A DNA stretch of 51,697 bases from Methanobacteriota archaeon (lineage in GTDB: Archaea > Halobacteriota > Methanosarcinia > Methanosarcinales > Methanosarcinaceae), in contig JAENZL010000027.1 in assembly GCA_016841265.1 (NCBI GenBank), positions 1 through 51,697 on the forward strand. Reading direction: 5' to 3'. The translations under genes and the position numbers were made by a program. Shown one piece after another: positions 18,290 through 26,345 of the stretch. The notes beneath the pieces are model-generated. The model saw only the letters and a program-made list of their open reading frames with translations. It was not told the origin of the DNA and did not search any database. Within the stretch, counting starts at the first letter, position 1. Each line of letters starts with the position of its first letter.

Positions 18290-19495
18290 TTGAGCCTTCC
18301 AGGAAAAAGGAAACTTTGGGAACTGAAAAGCAATAAAAAAAGCAATGAAAAAGGCACTGAAAAAAGTAATATTCTCTGTTTTTTTGTTTTACTTTCCTTT
18401 CTGACGGTCTTATGCAGTCCGGGTCTGGCAGCTTCCGGGACGGCTAGTGGGACGGTTTCGGAGTCGGAAAAAGCCGGAACTGTCATTATAACAGACTTTT
18501 TTTCCGACCGCGAACTCTGCGATTCCACGGTCCTTTTCGAGCAGCCGTTTGAAAATGTCACCTTCAGGTTTACCCTGAGTTCCGGAAAAGAACTCCTAAA
18601 ATCGGAAAACCGGACTCTGGGTTCCGTGGAAACCGGAGAGGAGGTCACAAAAATCCTATTCTGGGAGCTGGAAGAGGATTTCGGGGAAGACTATGATTCC
18701 TACACTGCCCGGCTTTCGGTGCAGACAGGAAATGAAGTTCTTGCAACCCGGAAAAGTTCTTTTTCCCACAGAAGCCCCACACTCTCAACTATCAAGCTTG
18801 TGGACTTTTCCGCAGACTCCGAAAAGGCCTCGGCTCTTGTCACCCCCAGGGAGCTCAGTTTCATACAAATGCCAAAGCCAGGGGTAATCGACCTGAACCT
18901 GAAACTGCTCTCGGGAGGAGAAATCGTATACTACGAAAGCATGGAAAACATACCTGTGATGGACTCCTACTATGAGGCAATGTACTGGCCCTTCCTCCTT
19001 GAAAAGGACAGAAGCTACACAGCGCTCCTGAAAGTATACTCCCACTCCCCGGCCCTTACCACGATCCACCGCTCGGACTTCAGGGCAAAAGAAGATGTGG
19101 AAATCCTGGACCAGGATGTTGAGGTGGACGAGTATGGGGCCAGCGTTACAATAGTCGGGAAGTCCCAGGTACCCTTTGACGGGATAATCAGGGTTGTGCT
19201 GACCCCCGAAAACGGAGAGGTCCAGATCTACGAAGAGACCGCAGACATCCTGACCGCAGGGAGGGAAGATACCGTGGGGATAATCTGGCAGGGAATTCCC
19301 AGGGGCGATTACAACGTAATGGTCTACGTAGTGAACCTTGAAGATGAAGTCCTGGACAGTTATGAGACGGCCCTGAGGGTTTTTGAACCCGTAGAGCTGG
19401 CAGGCCCGGCAGAAAAATCCCCCGGACCCGGAATACTGGCTGTACTCGGAACATTCCTTGGCCTTGCGTTAATAACCGGGAGAAGGCGGCGCTGA
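18290..19495 (+). CDS. Exported protein with PGF-CTERM-like anchor
   Basis: About 401 residues. A basic N-terminal stretch precedes a hydrophobic signal segment (about residues 26-48, ending PGLAAS). The body appears to be three beta-rich segments, each with a hydrophobic strand pattern such as GTVIITDFFSD, STIKLVDFSAD and TTIHRSDFRA, suggesting repeated immunoglobulin-like units. The tail PGPGILAVLGTFLGLALI then GRRRR is a hydrophobic anchor like PGF-CTERM. The start is TTG at 18290 with GAGGAGG 8 bases upstream. It is followed at 48 bp by an ABC permease and ATPase, so the three likely form one operon and this protein may be the substrate-binding or periplasmic-side partner. I do not recognise a named family. 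Confidence 0.75.
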   Translation: MSLPGKRKLWELKSNKKSNEKGTEKSNILCFFVLLSFLTVLCSPGLAASGTASGTVSESEKAGTVIITDFFSDRELCDSTVLFEQPFENVTFRFTLSSGKELLKSENRTLGSVETGEEVTKILFWELEEDFGEDYDSYTARLSVQTGNEVLATRKSSFSHRSPTLSTIKLVDFSADSEKASALVTPRELSFIQMPKPGVIDLNLKLLSGGEIVYYESMENIPVMDSYYEAMYWPFLLEKDRSYTALLKVYSHSPALTTIHRSDFRAKEDVEILDQDVEVDEYGASVTIVGKSQVPFDGIIRVVLTPENGEVQIYEETADILTAGREDTVGIIWQGIPRGDYNVMVYVVNLEDEVLDSYETALRVFEPVELAGPAEKSPGPGILAVLGTFLGLALITGRRRR

Positions 19496-19543
19496 AGCGT
19501 TCTGATTTTTTGGGAAAAATTCGAACACGGAAAAGAGATAAGC

Positions 19544-20659
19544 ATGCTTGACCTGATCATCCGAAACATTACAAACCGGAAAGTCCGAAGCGCCCTTACC
19601 ATCTGCGGGATTGCGCTGGGGATCTTTGCTGTCATCGTTATGGGCGCCATGTCCGAGAACTTCAACCAGACTTTCGAGCGCTCAATGAGCGTGACCAGCG
19701 ACAAGATAAGGGTTTTTGCCGAAAGCGGGGTTTTTGGGGGCGGGCTTACGGACGATAAGGTCAGCGACGTGCTCCGGGTGGCAGGGGTTAAAGACGCCTA
19801 CGGGCTTTTGATGACCACTTTCGACGAGGACAAACTGGGCATGACAGGAAAACAGATCCTGGGCATGCCTCCGGAAAAGTCCAGTGTCGCTCTCTACCCG
19901 GTGGATCTGAAAGCCGGGCGCTTCCTGAACCCGGGAGATTCTTACCAGGTAGTTGTCGGAAACAACATCAAAAGGGAATACGAACTTGAAATCGGGAGCA
20001 AGTTCGAAATCCATGACAAATACTTCACCGTGATAGGGATACTGGAGTATACGGGCTCGATTTTTGACAATGCCGTAATCATACCCCTGGAAACCGCGCA
20101 GGACCTCTACAACGTAGGGGACTCCCTGTCCTATATCTTCGCCGTACCCGACGAACGGGTGGACGCAGAGATGCTCTCTAAAAGGATCGAACTCAGCGTT
20201 AAGGGTACAAGCACCCTATCTCCGGGAGAACTGGAGGTACAGGCCAGGCAGTCCTTCATGATCTTCAGCGTGATTACAATCAGTTCAGGGCTCCTTGCCG
20301 CCATCATCGGAGGGCTCTGCGTGATGAACACCATGCTCATGTCCGTGGCGGAGCGGACCCGGGAGTTTGGGATTTTGAAAGCCATGGGAGCGGAGACCAG
20401 GGACATTCTGCTCCTGACCCTCGGGGAGGCTTCATGTATGGGCTTATTCGGAGGGGTCCTTGGAATTATCGTTGGCGTAGGGGCCGTTTTCGTCATGAAC
20501 ACCTGGCTTGCAAGCACAAGGATCGTGCTCTTTTTGATAACTCCCAGGCTCATTGTTATTGCCATGCTCTTCGCCCTGCTCATCGGGGCGCTTTCAGGGC
20601 TTTATCCTGCTTACAGAGCCTCGAAGATGAGCCCCATGGAGGCCCTGAAACATGCGTGA
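19544..20659 (+). CDS. MacB/FtsX-like ABC transporter permease
   Basis: Integral membrane permease of the MacB/LolC group. One membrane helix near the N-terminus (ALTICGIALGIFAVIVMG, about residues 18-36), a large extracytoplasmic MacB_PCD-like domain (about 40-235), then three C-terminal helices (FtsX domain) with the SVAERTREFGILKAMGA coupling segment and the final GLYPAYRASKMSPMEAL motif. It overlaps the ATPase gene by 8 bases, indicating translational coupling. Such transporters extrude or release substrates from the membrane rather than import solutes; the substrate is unknown. The upstream exported protein is the likely partner. Confidence 0.9.
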   Translation: MLDLIIRNITNRKVRSALTICGIALGIFAVIVMGAMSENFNQTFERSMSVTSDKIRVFAESGVFGGGLTDDKVSDVLRVAGVKDAYGLLMTTFDEDKLGMTGKQILGMPPEKSSVALYPVDLKAGRFLNPGDSYQVVVGNNIKREYELEIGSKFEIHDKYFTVIGILEYTGSIFDNAVIIPLETAQDLYNVGDSLSYIFAVPDERVDAEMLSKRIELSVKGTSTLSPGELEVQARQSFMIFSVITISSGLLAAIIGGLCVMNTMLMSVAERTREFGILKAMGAETRDILLLTLGEASCMGLFGGVLGIIVGVGAVFVMNTWLASTRIVLFLITPRLIVIAMLFALLIGALSGLYPAYRASKMSPMEALKHA

Positions 20660-21428
20660 AGAAAAAAAGAAAAATAAAGAGGGAAAGGAAAGGGAAGAGG
20701 GAAAGGAAAGAGAGGAGGGAGCGAACAAAAATGGGGCAAAAAAAGAAAAGCCGGAAATTATCCTCAGGGTAGAAAACCTCTCCAGGACCTATATCCGGGG
20801 AAAAATCCCGGTCCATGCCCTGCGCTGCGCCTGCCTGACCGTGAGAAAAGGAGAACTACTTGCCATCATGGGTCCTTCAGGGTCGGGAAAATCCACCCTG
20901 CTTGCCCTTATCGGCACCCTTGAAACGGCAAGCGGAGGAAAGGCCTTCCTGGACGGGACAGACCTGACCACTGTCCCCGAAAAACTGCTCCCCCGCCTGC
21001 GCAGGGAAAAAATAGGTTTTATATTCCAGCATTATAACCTGATCCCCACACTTACGGCTCTTGAAAACGTCGAACTTGCTATGCGTTTTTCGGGGGTTCC
21101 GAAAAAAGAGAGAGTGCAAAGGGCAAAAGCTCTCCTTGAGGAACTGCGCCTGGAAGACCGCCTGCACCACAAACCAACAGAGCTTTCCGGAGGAGAGCAG
21201 CAGCGGGTTTCTATTGCCAGGGCACTTGCGAACCGGCCGGCCCTGATCCTTGCCGACGAGCCCACCGGGGAGGTGGATACAAAGACCCGGGACTCCATCG
21301 TCCGGGTGTTCAGGGAATTAAGCGAAAAGGGGCAGACGATTATCGTGGTCACCCACGACCCGGCAGTTGCAAAAGAATGTTCCCGGGTGCTCCAGATCGT
21401 GGATGGGATGATCAGTGATGAAGATTAA
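20652..21428 (+). CDS. MacB/LolD-like ABC transporter ATPase
   Basis: ATP-binding subunit for the permease just upstream. Walker A is GPSGSGKST (residues about 74-82), Q-loop in FIFQHYNLIP, signature LSGGEQQR, Walker B LILADEPTGEVD (about 197-208) and the switch histidine in VVTHD. An N-terminal extension of about 30 residues is almost entirely Lys, Glu and Gly (repeats of GKEREE) before the conserved IILRVENLSRTY; an in-frame later start is not obvious, so the extension is either real or the true start is downstream. The 8-bp overlap with the permease supports the upstream ATG. Confidence 0.92.
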   Translation: MREEKKKNKEGKEREEGKEREEGANKNGAKKEKPEIILRVENLSRTYIRGKIPVHALRCACLTVRKGELLAIMGPSGSGKSTLLALIGTLETASGGKAFLDGTDLTTVPEKLLPRLRREKIGFIFQHYNLIPTLTALENVELAMRFSGVPKKERVQRAKALLEELRLEDRLHHKPTELSGGEQQRVSIARALANRPALILADEPTGEVDTKTRDSIVRVFRELSEKGQTIIVVTHDPAVAKECSRVLQIVDGMISDED

Positions 21429-21505
21429 ACCGGACAGGGATAACTATTGGTTTGATAGCTTTTCAGGCACGGAAATAGCTGCCTCCAGGTTTACGGAAAC
21501 CCGGT

Positions 21506-22429
21506 TTACAGGTCCCCGAGTTCCCAGCCCAGATGTTCCCTGATGACGGTGTACGCCATGGCAGGGGGAATGATCCCAACATCGGTTACGATCATGTCAA
21601 TGTATTCGGACGGGGTAAAGTCAAAGGCCGGATTTTTTACCTGCACGTTAGGAAGCCCGGATAGGACTGCCGGATCTATGACCTCTTCTGAAGCCCTTTC
21701 CTCGATTTTGATAGGGTTTCCGACAATGGTGCTGGGGCTGAACTTGTAGGTCTCGGCTGCGACCATGAAACTCTTCCTGGCCTCATGAGCTGCAAGGGCA
21801 AGCTGAGATGTCCCGATCTTGTTTACGAGGGCTCCGTTGGCTGCGATGGCATCGGCACCGACGACTACTTTGTCCACTTCCTTCATGTGGTAGCGTACCG
21901 CCGAGTCCACTATAAGGGATGTCGGGATTCCGAAATCGTTCAGGTGCCGTATGGTTAGGAGGCCCTGGCGCCGGGGGCGGCTTTCGGTCGCAAGGACCTT
22001 GATATCTTTTCCTTCATCAAAAGCCGTTGTGATGATGGAAAGCGCAGCGTGCGAGTTACAGTGGGTCATGATAACATCCCCATCCTGAATCCTCCGAGCT
22101 CCGATTTTCCCGATAAGTTCAAGAGCCCGGTCAGCCTGCTCGATAAAACGGTTTGCACTCTCGATGATTTCCTGCCTTGCCTCTTCCACATTTCCGGAAG
22201 AGTACTTTGAGGCAAGCTTTACGGCGTTTGGGAGGGAAACCGCCGTCGGCCTGGTATTGATGAGGAGGTCCGAAACGTCCCGGATTCGGGTTTCGAACTC
22301 TTCCATCGAAGAGACATCAAACCCTTCTGCATAATCCCTAATTGCTCCGGCTGCAGCCTTTGCGATCCTGCCTGCACCCCGGATCTCCATTGTCCGGATC
22401 TTTTCCGCGATATCCTCAACTTCTTTCAT
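21506..22429 (-). CDS. Ribose-1,5-bisphosphate isomerase
   Basis: Member of the eIF2B-alpha/MtnA family. In archaea with form III RubisCO this enzyme converts ribose 1,5-bisphosphate to ribulose 1,5-bisphosphate in AMP salvage. The 307 residues include the helical N-terminal domain, MTHCNSHAALSI (catalytic Cys), ATESRPRRQG, and the GADAIAANGALVNKIGTSQLAL segment with the catalytic Asp. The spacing and the absence of a MtnA-type N-terminal extension favour R15P isomerase over methylthioribose-1-phosphate isomerase or an eIF2B subunit. A TATA-like element about 26 bp before the ATG and no clear ribosome-binding site suggest a leaderless message. RubisCO and AMP phosphorylase are not in the window. 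Confidence 0.85.
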   Translation of the reverse strand: MKEVEDIAEKIRTMEIRGAGRIAKAAAGAIRDYAEGFDVSSMEEFETRIRDVSDLLINTRPTAVSLPNAVKLASKYSSGNVEEARQEIIESANRFIEQADRALELIGKIGARRIQDGDVIMTHCNSHAALSIITTAFDEGKDIKVLATESRPRRQGLLTIRHLNDFGIPTSLIVDSAVRYHMKEVDKVVVGADAIAANGALVNKIGTSQLALAAHEARKSFMVAAETYKFSPSTIVGNPIKIEERASEEVIDPAVLSGLPNVQVKNPAFDFTPSEYIDMIVTDVGIIPPAMAYTVIREHLGWELGDL

Positions 22430-22499
22430 AGGATAGGATAGTAAGGATTCTAATTTATACCTATCTTCCGGGCATTCCGGAAAATGAAGAAGAGCAGAT

Positions 22500-22603
22500 A
22501 AGAGCAGAAATATAGCAGACCAGATTTAATAAGATCAAATCAGATCAAATCAGATCAGACCAGGTAGTCCAAAAAAACAAAAAAACAAAAAAACAAAAAA
22601 ACA
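22500..22603. repeat. Simple repeats before the FilR1-type gene end
   Basis: Short tandem copies of CAGATCAAAT (about 22522-22560) and of AAAAAAC (about 22573-22603) lie between two minus-strand genes. They look like slippage products. Confidence 0.7.
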
Positions 22604-22631
22604 GGAAAGAATTAATTGGAAGTTGAACAGG

Positions 22632-23420
22632 TCAGATCTCAGTTATTTCTTCAGACCTGTCCCGGTAGTAAGCAAAAAGCTCTTTTCCCCAGTTGAGGGC
22701 GGAAGGTCCGAAACACAGGACATCTTCCTTGTGGTCAAAAGTCCCGTCATGAAAAGGAAGGGATAGGGAGAAGAAGCGGTCAGTTACTACATGGGAAAGT
22801 TCCAGATTTTCCCTGCAGACGTAAAAGTGTGAAGTTTCTACATTAATAAATGCACTTAACTCGGCCCGGTATTCCTCCCTGAGTCTATCAAAGACAGAGT
22901 CCGTTACAAGGATTGAAGCCTTTATCCCTCTTTTTGCAAAATTGAGGAAAAGGGCCGGATAGAGAGGATGAAAAATGGAAGCTGTCCCCCACAAGCAGCT
23001 TGATTGGGCAATATTTTCCACAAACTCCCTGTGAGGTTCAAAAAGATGAGTTCTGTCGGGAGGTTCTGAGAACGTGCACTTTCCCAGTTCATCAATCCTT
23101 TTTAGGAGATGGAGAGGTATGCATTCGATTGCATGTCTTGACCAGTAATCATAGTTGTTCCCGAAAACCCCCAGGACGCCTACCATGTCCTTCATTCTTC
23201 CGACTATGGATCGCCCGAGAGGAGACAGCCTGTAAATATCGCCTTCCTTGAGGACCAGGTTTCTCTCCCTTAACTTTTTAATTTGAGGGAGAATTGCCAC
23301 TGAACTGACATCTAGAGCAGACCTGATATCTTCAATTGTTTTTGGTCCCTCTTTCAAAAAAAGAAGAAGATTTTTTCTTTTCTCAGAGAGAAAAATCAGT
23401 TCGAGAAGATTTTTCTTCAT
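22632..23420 (-). CDS. FilR1-type winged-helix transcriptional regulator
   Basis: A 262-residue regulator with an N-terminal winged helix (about residues 8-75: NLLLFLKEGPKTIEDIRSAL, a recognition helix in VAILPQIKKLRERN, wing YRLSPLGRSIVGRM) and a C-terminal FilR1/DUF1724 domain (about 130-255). This architecture is expanded in Methanosarcina, where several members (Msr proteins) control methyltransferase genes; others relate to FilRs. The TATA-like ATATTTATC about 28 bp before the ATG suggests a leaderless transcript. It borders the 1.7-kb gene-free region holding two structured RNAs, but no direct link is shown. Target unknown. Confidence 0.85.
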   Translation of the reverse strand: MKKNLLELIFLSEKRKNLLLFLKEGPKTIEDIRSALDVSSVAILPQIKKLRERNLVLKEGDIYRLSPLGRSIVGRMKDMVGVLGVFGNNYDYWSRHAIECIPLHLLKRIDELGKCTFSEPPDRTHLFEPHREFVENIAQSSCLWGTASIFHPLYPALFLNFAKRGIKASILVTDSVFDRLREEYRAELSAFINVETSHFYVCRENLELSHVVTDRFFSLSLPFHDGTFDHKEDVLCFGPSALNWGKELFAYYRDRSEEITEI

Positions 23421-23835
23421 TACTCTGCGTAATTAGAGGTATCTTGATAAATATTTTGCGTATTCATCCGGGCATAAAAAGCATTATTATAAATATATTT
23501 CTTACCACTCGCACTTTACATAATTCATATATTCCATATGTGCCCGGGGGTAGGAACGATTTTTAACAAATTGGGGATATATAATTGAAGAAATTTAAGG
23601 TATTCAAGTCGATTCAGTCTGCAATTAGATAATTAATCAGAGAGTAAGAATAAAAAAGAATGAATAAAACTATTTAAAAGGACAGCTAAAGAATGAGAAA
23701 AAAAATGTCATGGATATAAAAGACAAACTTGTTTAAACGCAGAGAAACATGCAATTAGATAATCTAGAATCAGGGCCGGGAAAACATATTTAAATGCCGC
23801 TAAATAATTTAATGCCGATAAAATTTTAAAATCGT

Positions 23836-23848
23836 TTAGGTTATATAC
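23836..23848 (+). promoter_or_regulatory. TATA box of structured RNA A
   Basis: TTAGGTTATATAC, preceded by ATCGTTTA. The same TCGTTTA-GTTATATA string precedes RNA B, at the same distance (about 25 bp) from the first stem. Confidence 0.55.
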
Positions 23849-23867
23849 ACCCATAACATAAAAAGAG

Positions 23868-23972
23868 AGTTAGCGGTTGAAGAGTTAAGGGGTTTTCTCT
23901 TACACCGCTGGGGTTGAATCACACAGTTGGGAGCCAGATCAGAGGTGGCAAAAGGCTCCCAATTCTTATAAA
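23868..23972 (+). ncRNA. Putative two-hairpin small RNA A
   Basis: Stem I (23872-23909) pairs AGCGGT with ACCGCT and, after a 2x2 internal loop, AAGAG with CTCTT around the loop TTAAGGGGTTTT. A linker GGGGTTGAATCA follows. Stem II (23927-23962) is 9 perfect base pairs, TTGGGAGCC with GGCTCCCAA. The RNA is followed by an AT-rich tail. RNA B, 550 bp downstream, has the same order of parts with different stem sequences but similar loop I and linker. No reading frame with a start fits. The first stem begins where transcription from the TATA box should start. I cannot match it to a named archaeal sRNA; function is unknown. Confidence 0.68.
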
Positions 23973-24389
23973 ATTAAAAACTGCATTACACAAAAGTTTT
24001 TTTAAAGTACCTGCAAATCATATCCACCTTAAAACTATATAATCTTTTTGAAATGTCGAAAAGGTTAAGAAATTTGTGAACATTTTTAAGAAAAAGATAC
24101 AATATAACGGATGTTAAGACGCCTTAACGTCCAGAAAACGAAAAGTAAGGAACTAAATAGAGAAGATTTTATTTAAGAAAAATCAGATTTACAAACAGTT
24201 TTTTCAGGAAAAAAGGGGATAAAAATAAAAAATCTACAAAAAGAGATGGCTTTAAAGGGCCTTTAAAAATTACGATGGTGACAAAAGATTTGATAGCAAC
24301 GAAATATTTAATGGCTACGAATATTTTAATATATATTTGAAAATTTAAAGAAACCCAATATTTGAATATTGATAAATATTTTATGTCGT

Positions 24390-24402
24390 TTATGTTATAT
24401 AT
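24390..24402 (+). promoter_or_regulatory. TATA box of structured RNA B
   Basis: TTATGTTATATATTC preceded by TGTCG; matches the RNA A promoter string TCGTTTA-GTTATATA and lies about 25 bp before stem I. Confidence 0.55.
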
Positions 24403-24421
24403 TCAAAAGTCATAGGAAACA

Positions 24422-24520
24422 ATGAAGATTGAGAGTTTTAAAGGGTTTCCTCTCAATCTCATGGGGTTGGATCATTGATAGGGACCGACGGACGGGAACA
24501 GAAGGTCCCTATCTAACTAA
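24422..24520 (+). ncRNA. Putative two-hairpin small RNA B
   Basis: Stem I (24426-24459) is 10 perfect base pairs, AGATTGAGAG with CTCTCAATCT, around the loop TTTTAAAGGGTTTC. The linker GGGGTTGGATCA matches RNA A at 11 of 12 positions. Stem II (24477-24513) is 10 perfect base pairs, GATAGGGACC with GGTCCCTATC. Both stems differ in sequence from RNA A yet remain perfectly paired, while loop I and linker are conserved; this pattern is compensatory and supports a functional RNA. The promoter string is also shared. Likely a duplicated sRNA gene pair; target or partner unknown. Confidence 0.7.
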
Positions 24521-25127
24521 TCTGGCAATTATATGAAATATATATAAATGTCTTTTTTATTTTAATCTTACTACTTGTTTTGAAATAAATATTATTATTT
24601 AATTAGAGAATATATTTTACAAATAACAATAAGTCCAGTATCATAAAGTAGATAATCTGGAAAGAGTTACACCCCTGACCCGGCTGTTATGTCAAAATCT
24701 CCCAGGACATACAACTAAAATCTTCTAATTTTTATAAAGTAACTAATCATAAATAAAGCTTATGAGTGAAACCCTAAGTGAGAAATATATTTTCAAAAGA
24801 AGACCTGTTTAAAAAAGTTACGTGTGCCGGCCCGGGTATGGCAACAAAAATTCCAGCACTTAAGAAGGTTTCCCGCCAAAGAAATTTAGGCAGGAAAAGA
24901 CAGGAGCAACCATCACCTGCTATTTTACATAAAAGTTAAGGAGGGAGGAAATTAATACGAGATCAATCTTTTGTAATATGATCGAAATACAAAGTTTATA
25001 AATAATAACCAACAAATAAGGGAAACAGTTTCATAAAAATTCATAATCTCACTTAGAATTCAAAAATCAGGAATTTAACAATTGGAATTAAAAACCAGGA
25101 ATTCAATTTAGAAAAGGAGCTAAAAAC

Positions 25128-25709
25128 TTGGACTTCGAAAAAGCTGTACAATTTCACGGACACGTTTGCCCAGGGATTGCAATCGGATACAGGATAGCAA
25201 CGCTTGCTGCCGAGCGCTTCAAAGACCGGAGCGAAGACGAAGAACTGGTCGCAGTTGTGGAAAACAGGTCCTGTGCCGTGGACGCGATCCAAGTTGTCAA
25301 CGGCTGCACCTGCGGCAAAGGGAACCTTGTCTTTAAGGAGCACGGAAAACACGTATACACCTTCTTCAAGAGGGGGGACGAAAAAGCCCTGAGGATTTCC
25401 CTGAAACCCGACGCTCTGCCCCAGGACGACCGGCACACTGCCCTCTTTGCAAAAATCAGGGCAGGGACTGCAAGCCCCGAGGAAGTAAAGGAGTTCAGGG
25501 CAGCACATGAAGCCAAAAGCCAGAGTATCCTGGAAAGGCCCGAGGAAGAAATCTTCTGGATTAAAGAAGTGGAGATCGAAGCCCCCCAAAAAGCCAGGGT
25601 TTACCCCACAGTCATCTGCAGCGAATGCGGAGAAGGTTTCATGGAACCCCTGGGCAGGGTCAGAAACGGGAAAATCGTTTGTATCTCCTGTTTCGAAGCA
25701 GGGGAATAA
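25128..25709 (+). CDS. fmdE: Formylmethanofuran dehydrogenase subunit E family protein
   Basis: FmdE family protein of 193 residues. The N-terminal domain starts with FHGHVCPGIAIGYR, the FHGH-CPG metal-binding motif, and contains a conserved cysteine group (VNGCTCGKGN). The C-terminus is a zinc ribbon (CSECGEGF through CISCFE). FmdE was named from a molybdenum formylmethanofuran dehydrogenase operon, but it is not a core catalytic subunit and its biochemical role is unsettled. The start is TTG at 25128 with AAAGGAG 8 bases upstream. No other Fmd or Fwd genes are nearby; it lies 51 bp upstream of trmO, with which it is probably co-transcribed. Confidence 0.87.
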   Translation: MDFEKAVQFHGHVCPGIAIGYRIATLAAERFKDRSEDEELVAVVENRSCAVDAIQVVNGCTCGKGNLVFKEHGKHVYTFFKRGDEKALRISLKPDALPQDDRHTALFAKIRAGTASPEEVKEFRAAHEAKSQSILERPEEEIFWIKEVEIEAPQKARVYPTVICSECGEGFMEPLGRVRNGKIVCISCFEAGE

Positions 25710-25760
25710 GATAGAACAGGGAAATAAGGCAGGGAAGAAAAAATAAGGCAGGGAAGAGAA

Positions 25761-26177
25761 ATGAACGAAAAAACCCCGGAAACCATCGAAATGGAACCCG
25801 TCGGGTACGTTGAAAACGATTATCTGGAACCGGTCTACAATGAAAAGGTCTACCAGACCATCTCGAAGATCATAATCAAAGAAGACCTGGCAGAAGGCCT
25901 TTACAGGATAGAGGATTTCGAAAAACTCTACATCCTCTTCCATTTCAGCAAATCAAAAGGTTACGACCTGACCCACCGCCGCCGCTATGACGGGGAGATC
26001 TCTGGCCTTTTTGCCTCCAGAACTCCACGGAGACCTAACGGAATCGGGCTAACGCTGGTAGAGTTTGTGAAAGTAGAAGGCAACGTGCTCCACGTAAAGG
26101 GCCTGGACGCAATCAACGGGACTCCGGTCCTGGACATAAAGCCTTACATAAAAAAGATTGAAGAAGGATCGGACTGA
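25761..26177 (+). CDS. trmO: tRNA t6A37 N6-methyltransferase TrmO
   Basis: TrmO (TsaA/YaeB) family protein of 138 residues, which methylates the N6 of threonylcarbamoyladenosine at position 37 of some tRNAs using SAM. The short beta-barrel family motifs are visible: PVGYVENDY at the start, YILFHFSKSKGYDLTHRR, and the strongly conserved FASRTPRRPNGIGLTLVEF with LDAINGTPVLDIKPYI near the end. Archaeal members are short like this one. Some are annotated only as SAM-binding protein; activity on tRNA is inferred from the family. It follows fmdE at 51 bp and ends with a hairpin terminator. Confidence 0.88.
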   Translation: MNEKTPETIEMEPVGYVENDYLEPVYNEKVYQTISKIIIKEDLAEGLYRIEDFEKLYILFHFSKSKGYDLTHRRRYDGEISGLFASRTPRRPNGIGLTLVEFVKVEGNVLHVKGLDAINGTPVLDIKPYIKKIEEGSD

Positions 26178-26248
26178 AAAAAGGAAGCTGAAAAAAGAAT
26201 TTGTGGGCATTCAAAAACCACAAAGAACTTTTTTGAGGCTAAAAAAAG

Positions 26249-26285
26249 AAAAAGGGAAAATGCCCTTTTTCAAATTTTAATTCTA
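26249..26285 (+). terminator. Hairpin and T-rich tail after trmO
   Basis: AAAAAGGG-AAAATG-CCCTTTTT is a perfect 8-bp stem ending in T residues, 70 bp after trmO and ahead of the convergent CobN-like gene. Confidence 0.6.
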
Positions 26286-26345
26286 TTTTGCAATTATTCA
26301 GATGCTTTTTTCTATTACAACTCTACGTCTCTATTGCACCCGAAA

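Larger units (their letters stand above)
23421..25127. other. 1.7-kb gene-free region with RNA genes
   Basis: No protein gene is supported. It contains two paralogous structured RNAs (about 23868-23972 and 24422-24520), a stem of 10 bp with one G-T pair at 24108-24131 (GGATGTTAAG and CTTAACGTCC), a near-perfect palindrome at 24251-24267 (TTTAAAGG-G-CCTTTAAA), and a TATA-like GTTTATAAATA at about 24995-25005 that would serve fmdE. Confidence 0.6.

Noticed and set aside
25053-25943. 296-codon minus-strand frame
   Set aside because: Antisense to fmdE and trmO, both clearly recognised; it is very rich in Phe and Pro, typical of a reverse-strand shadow.
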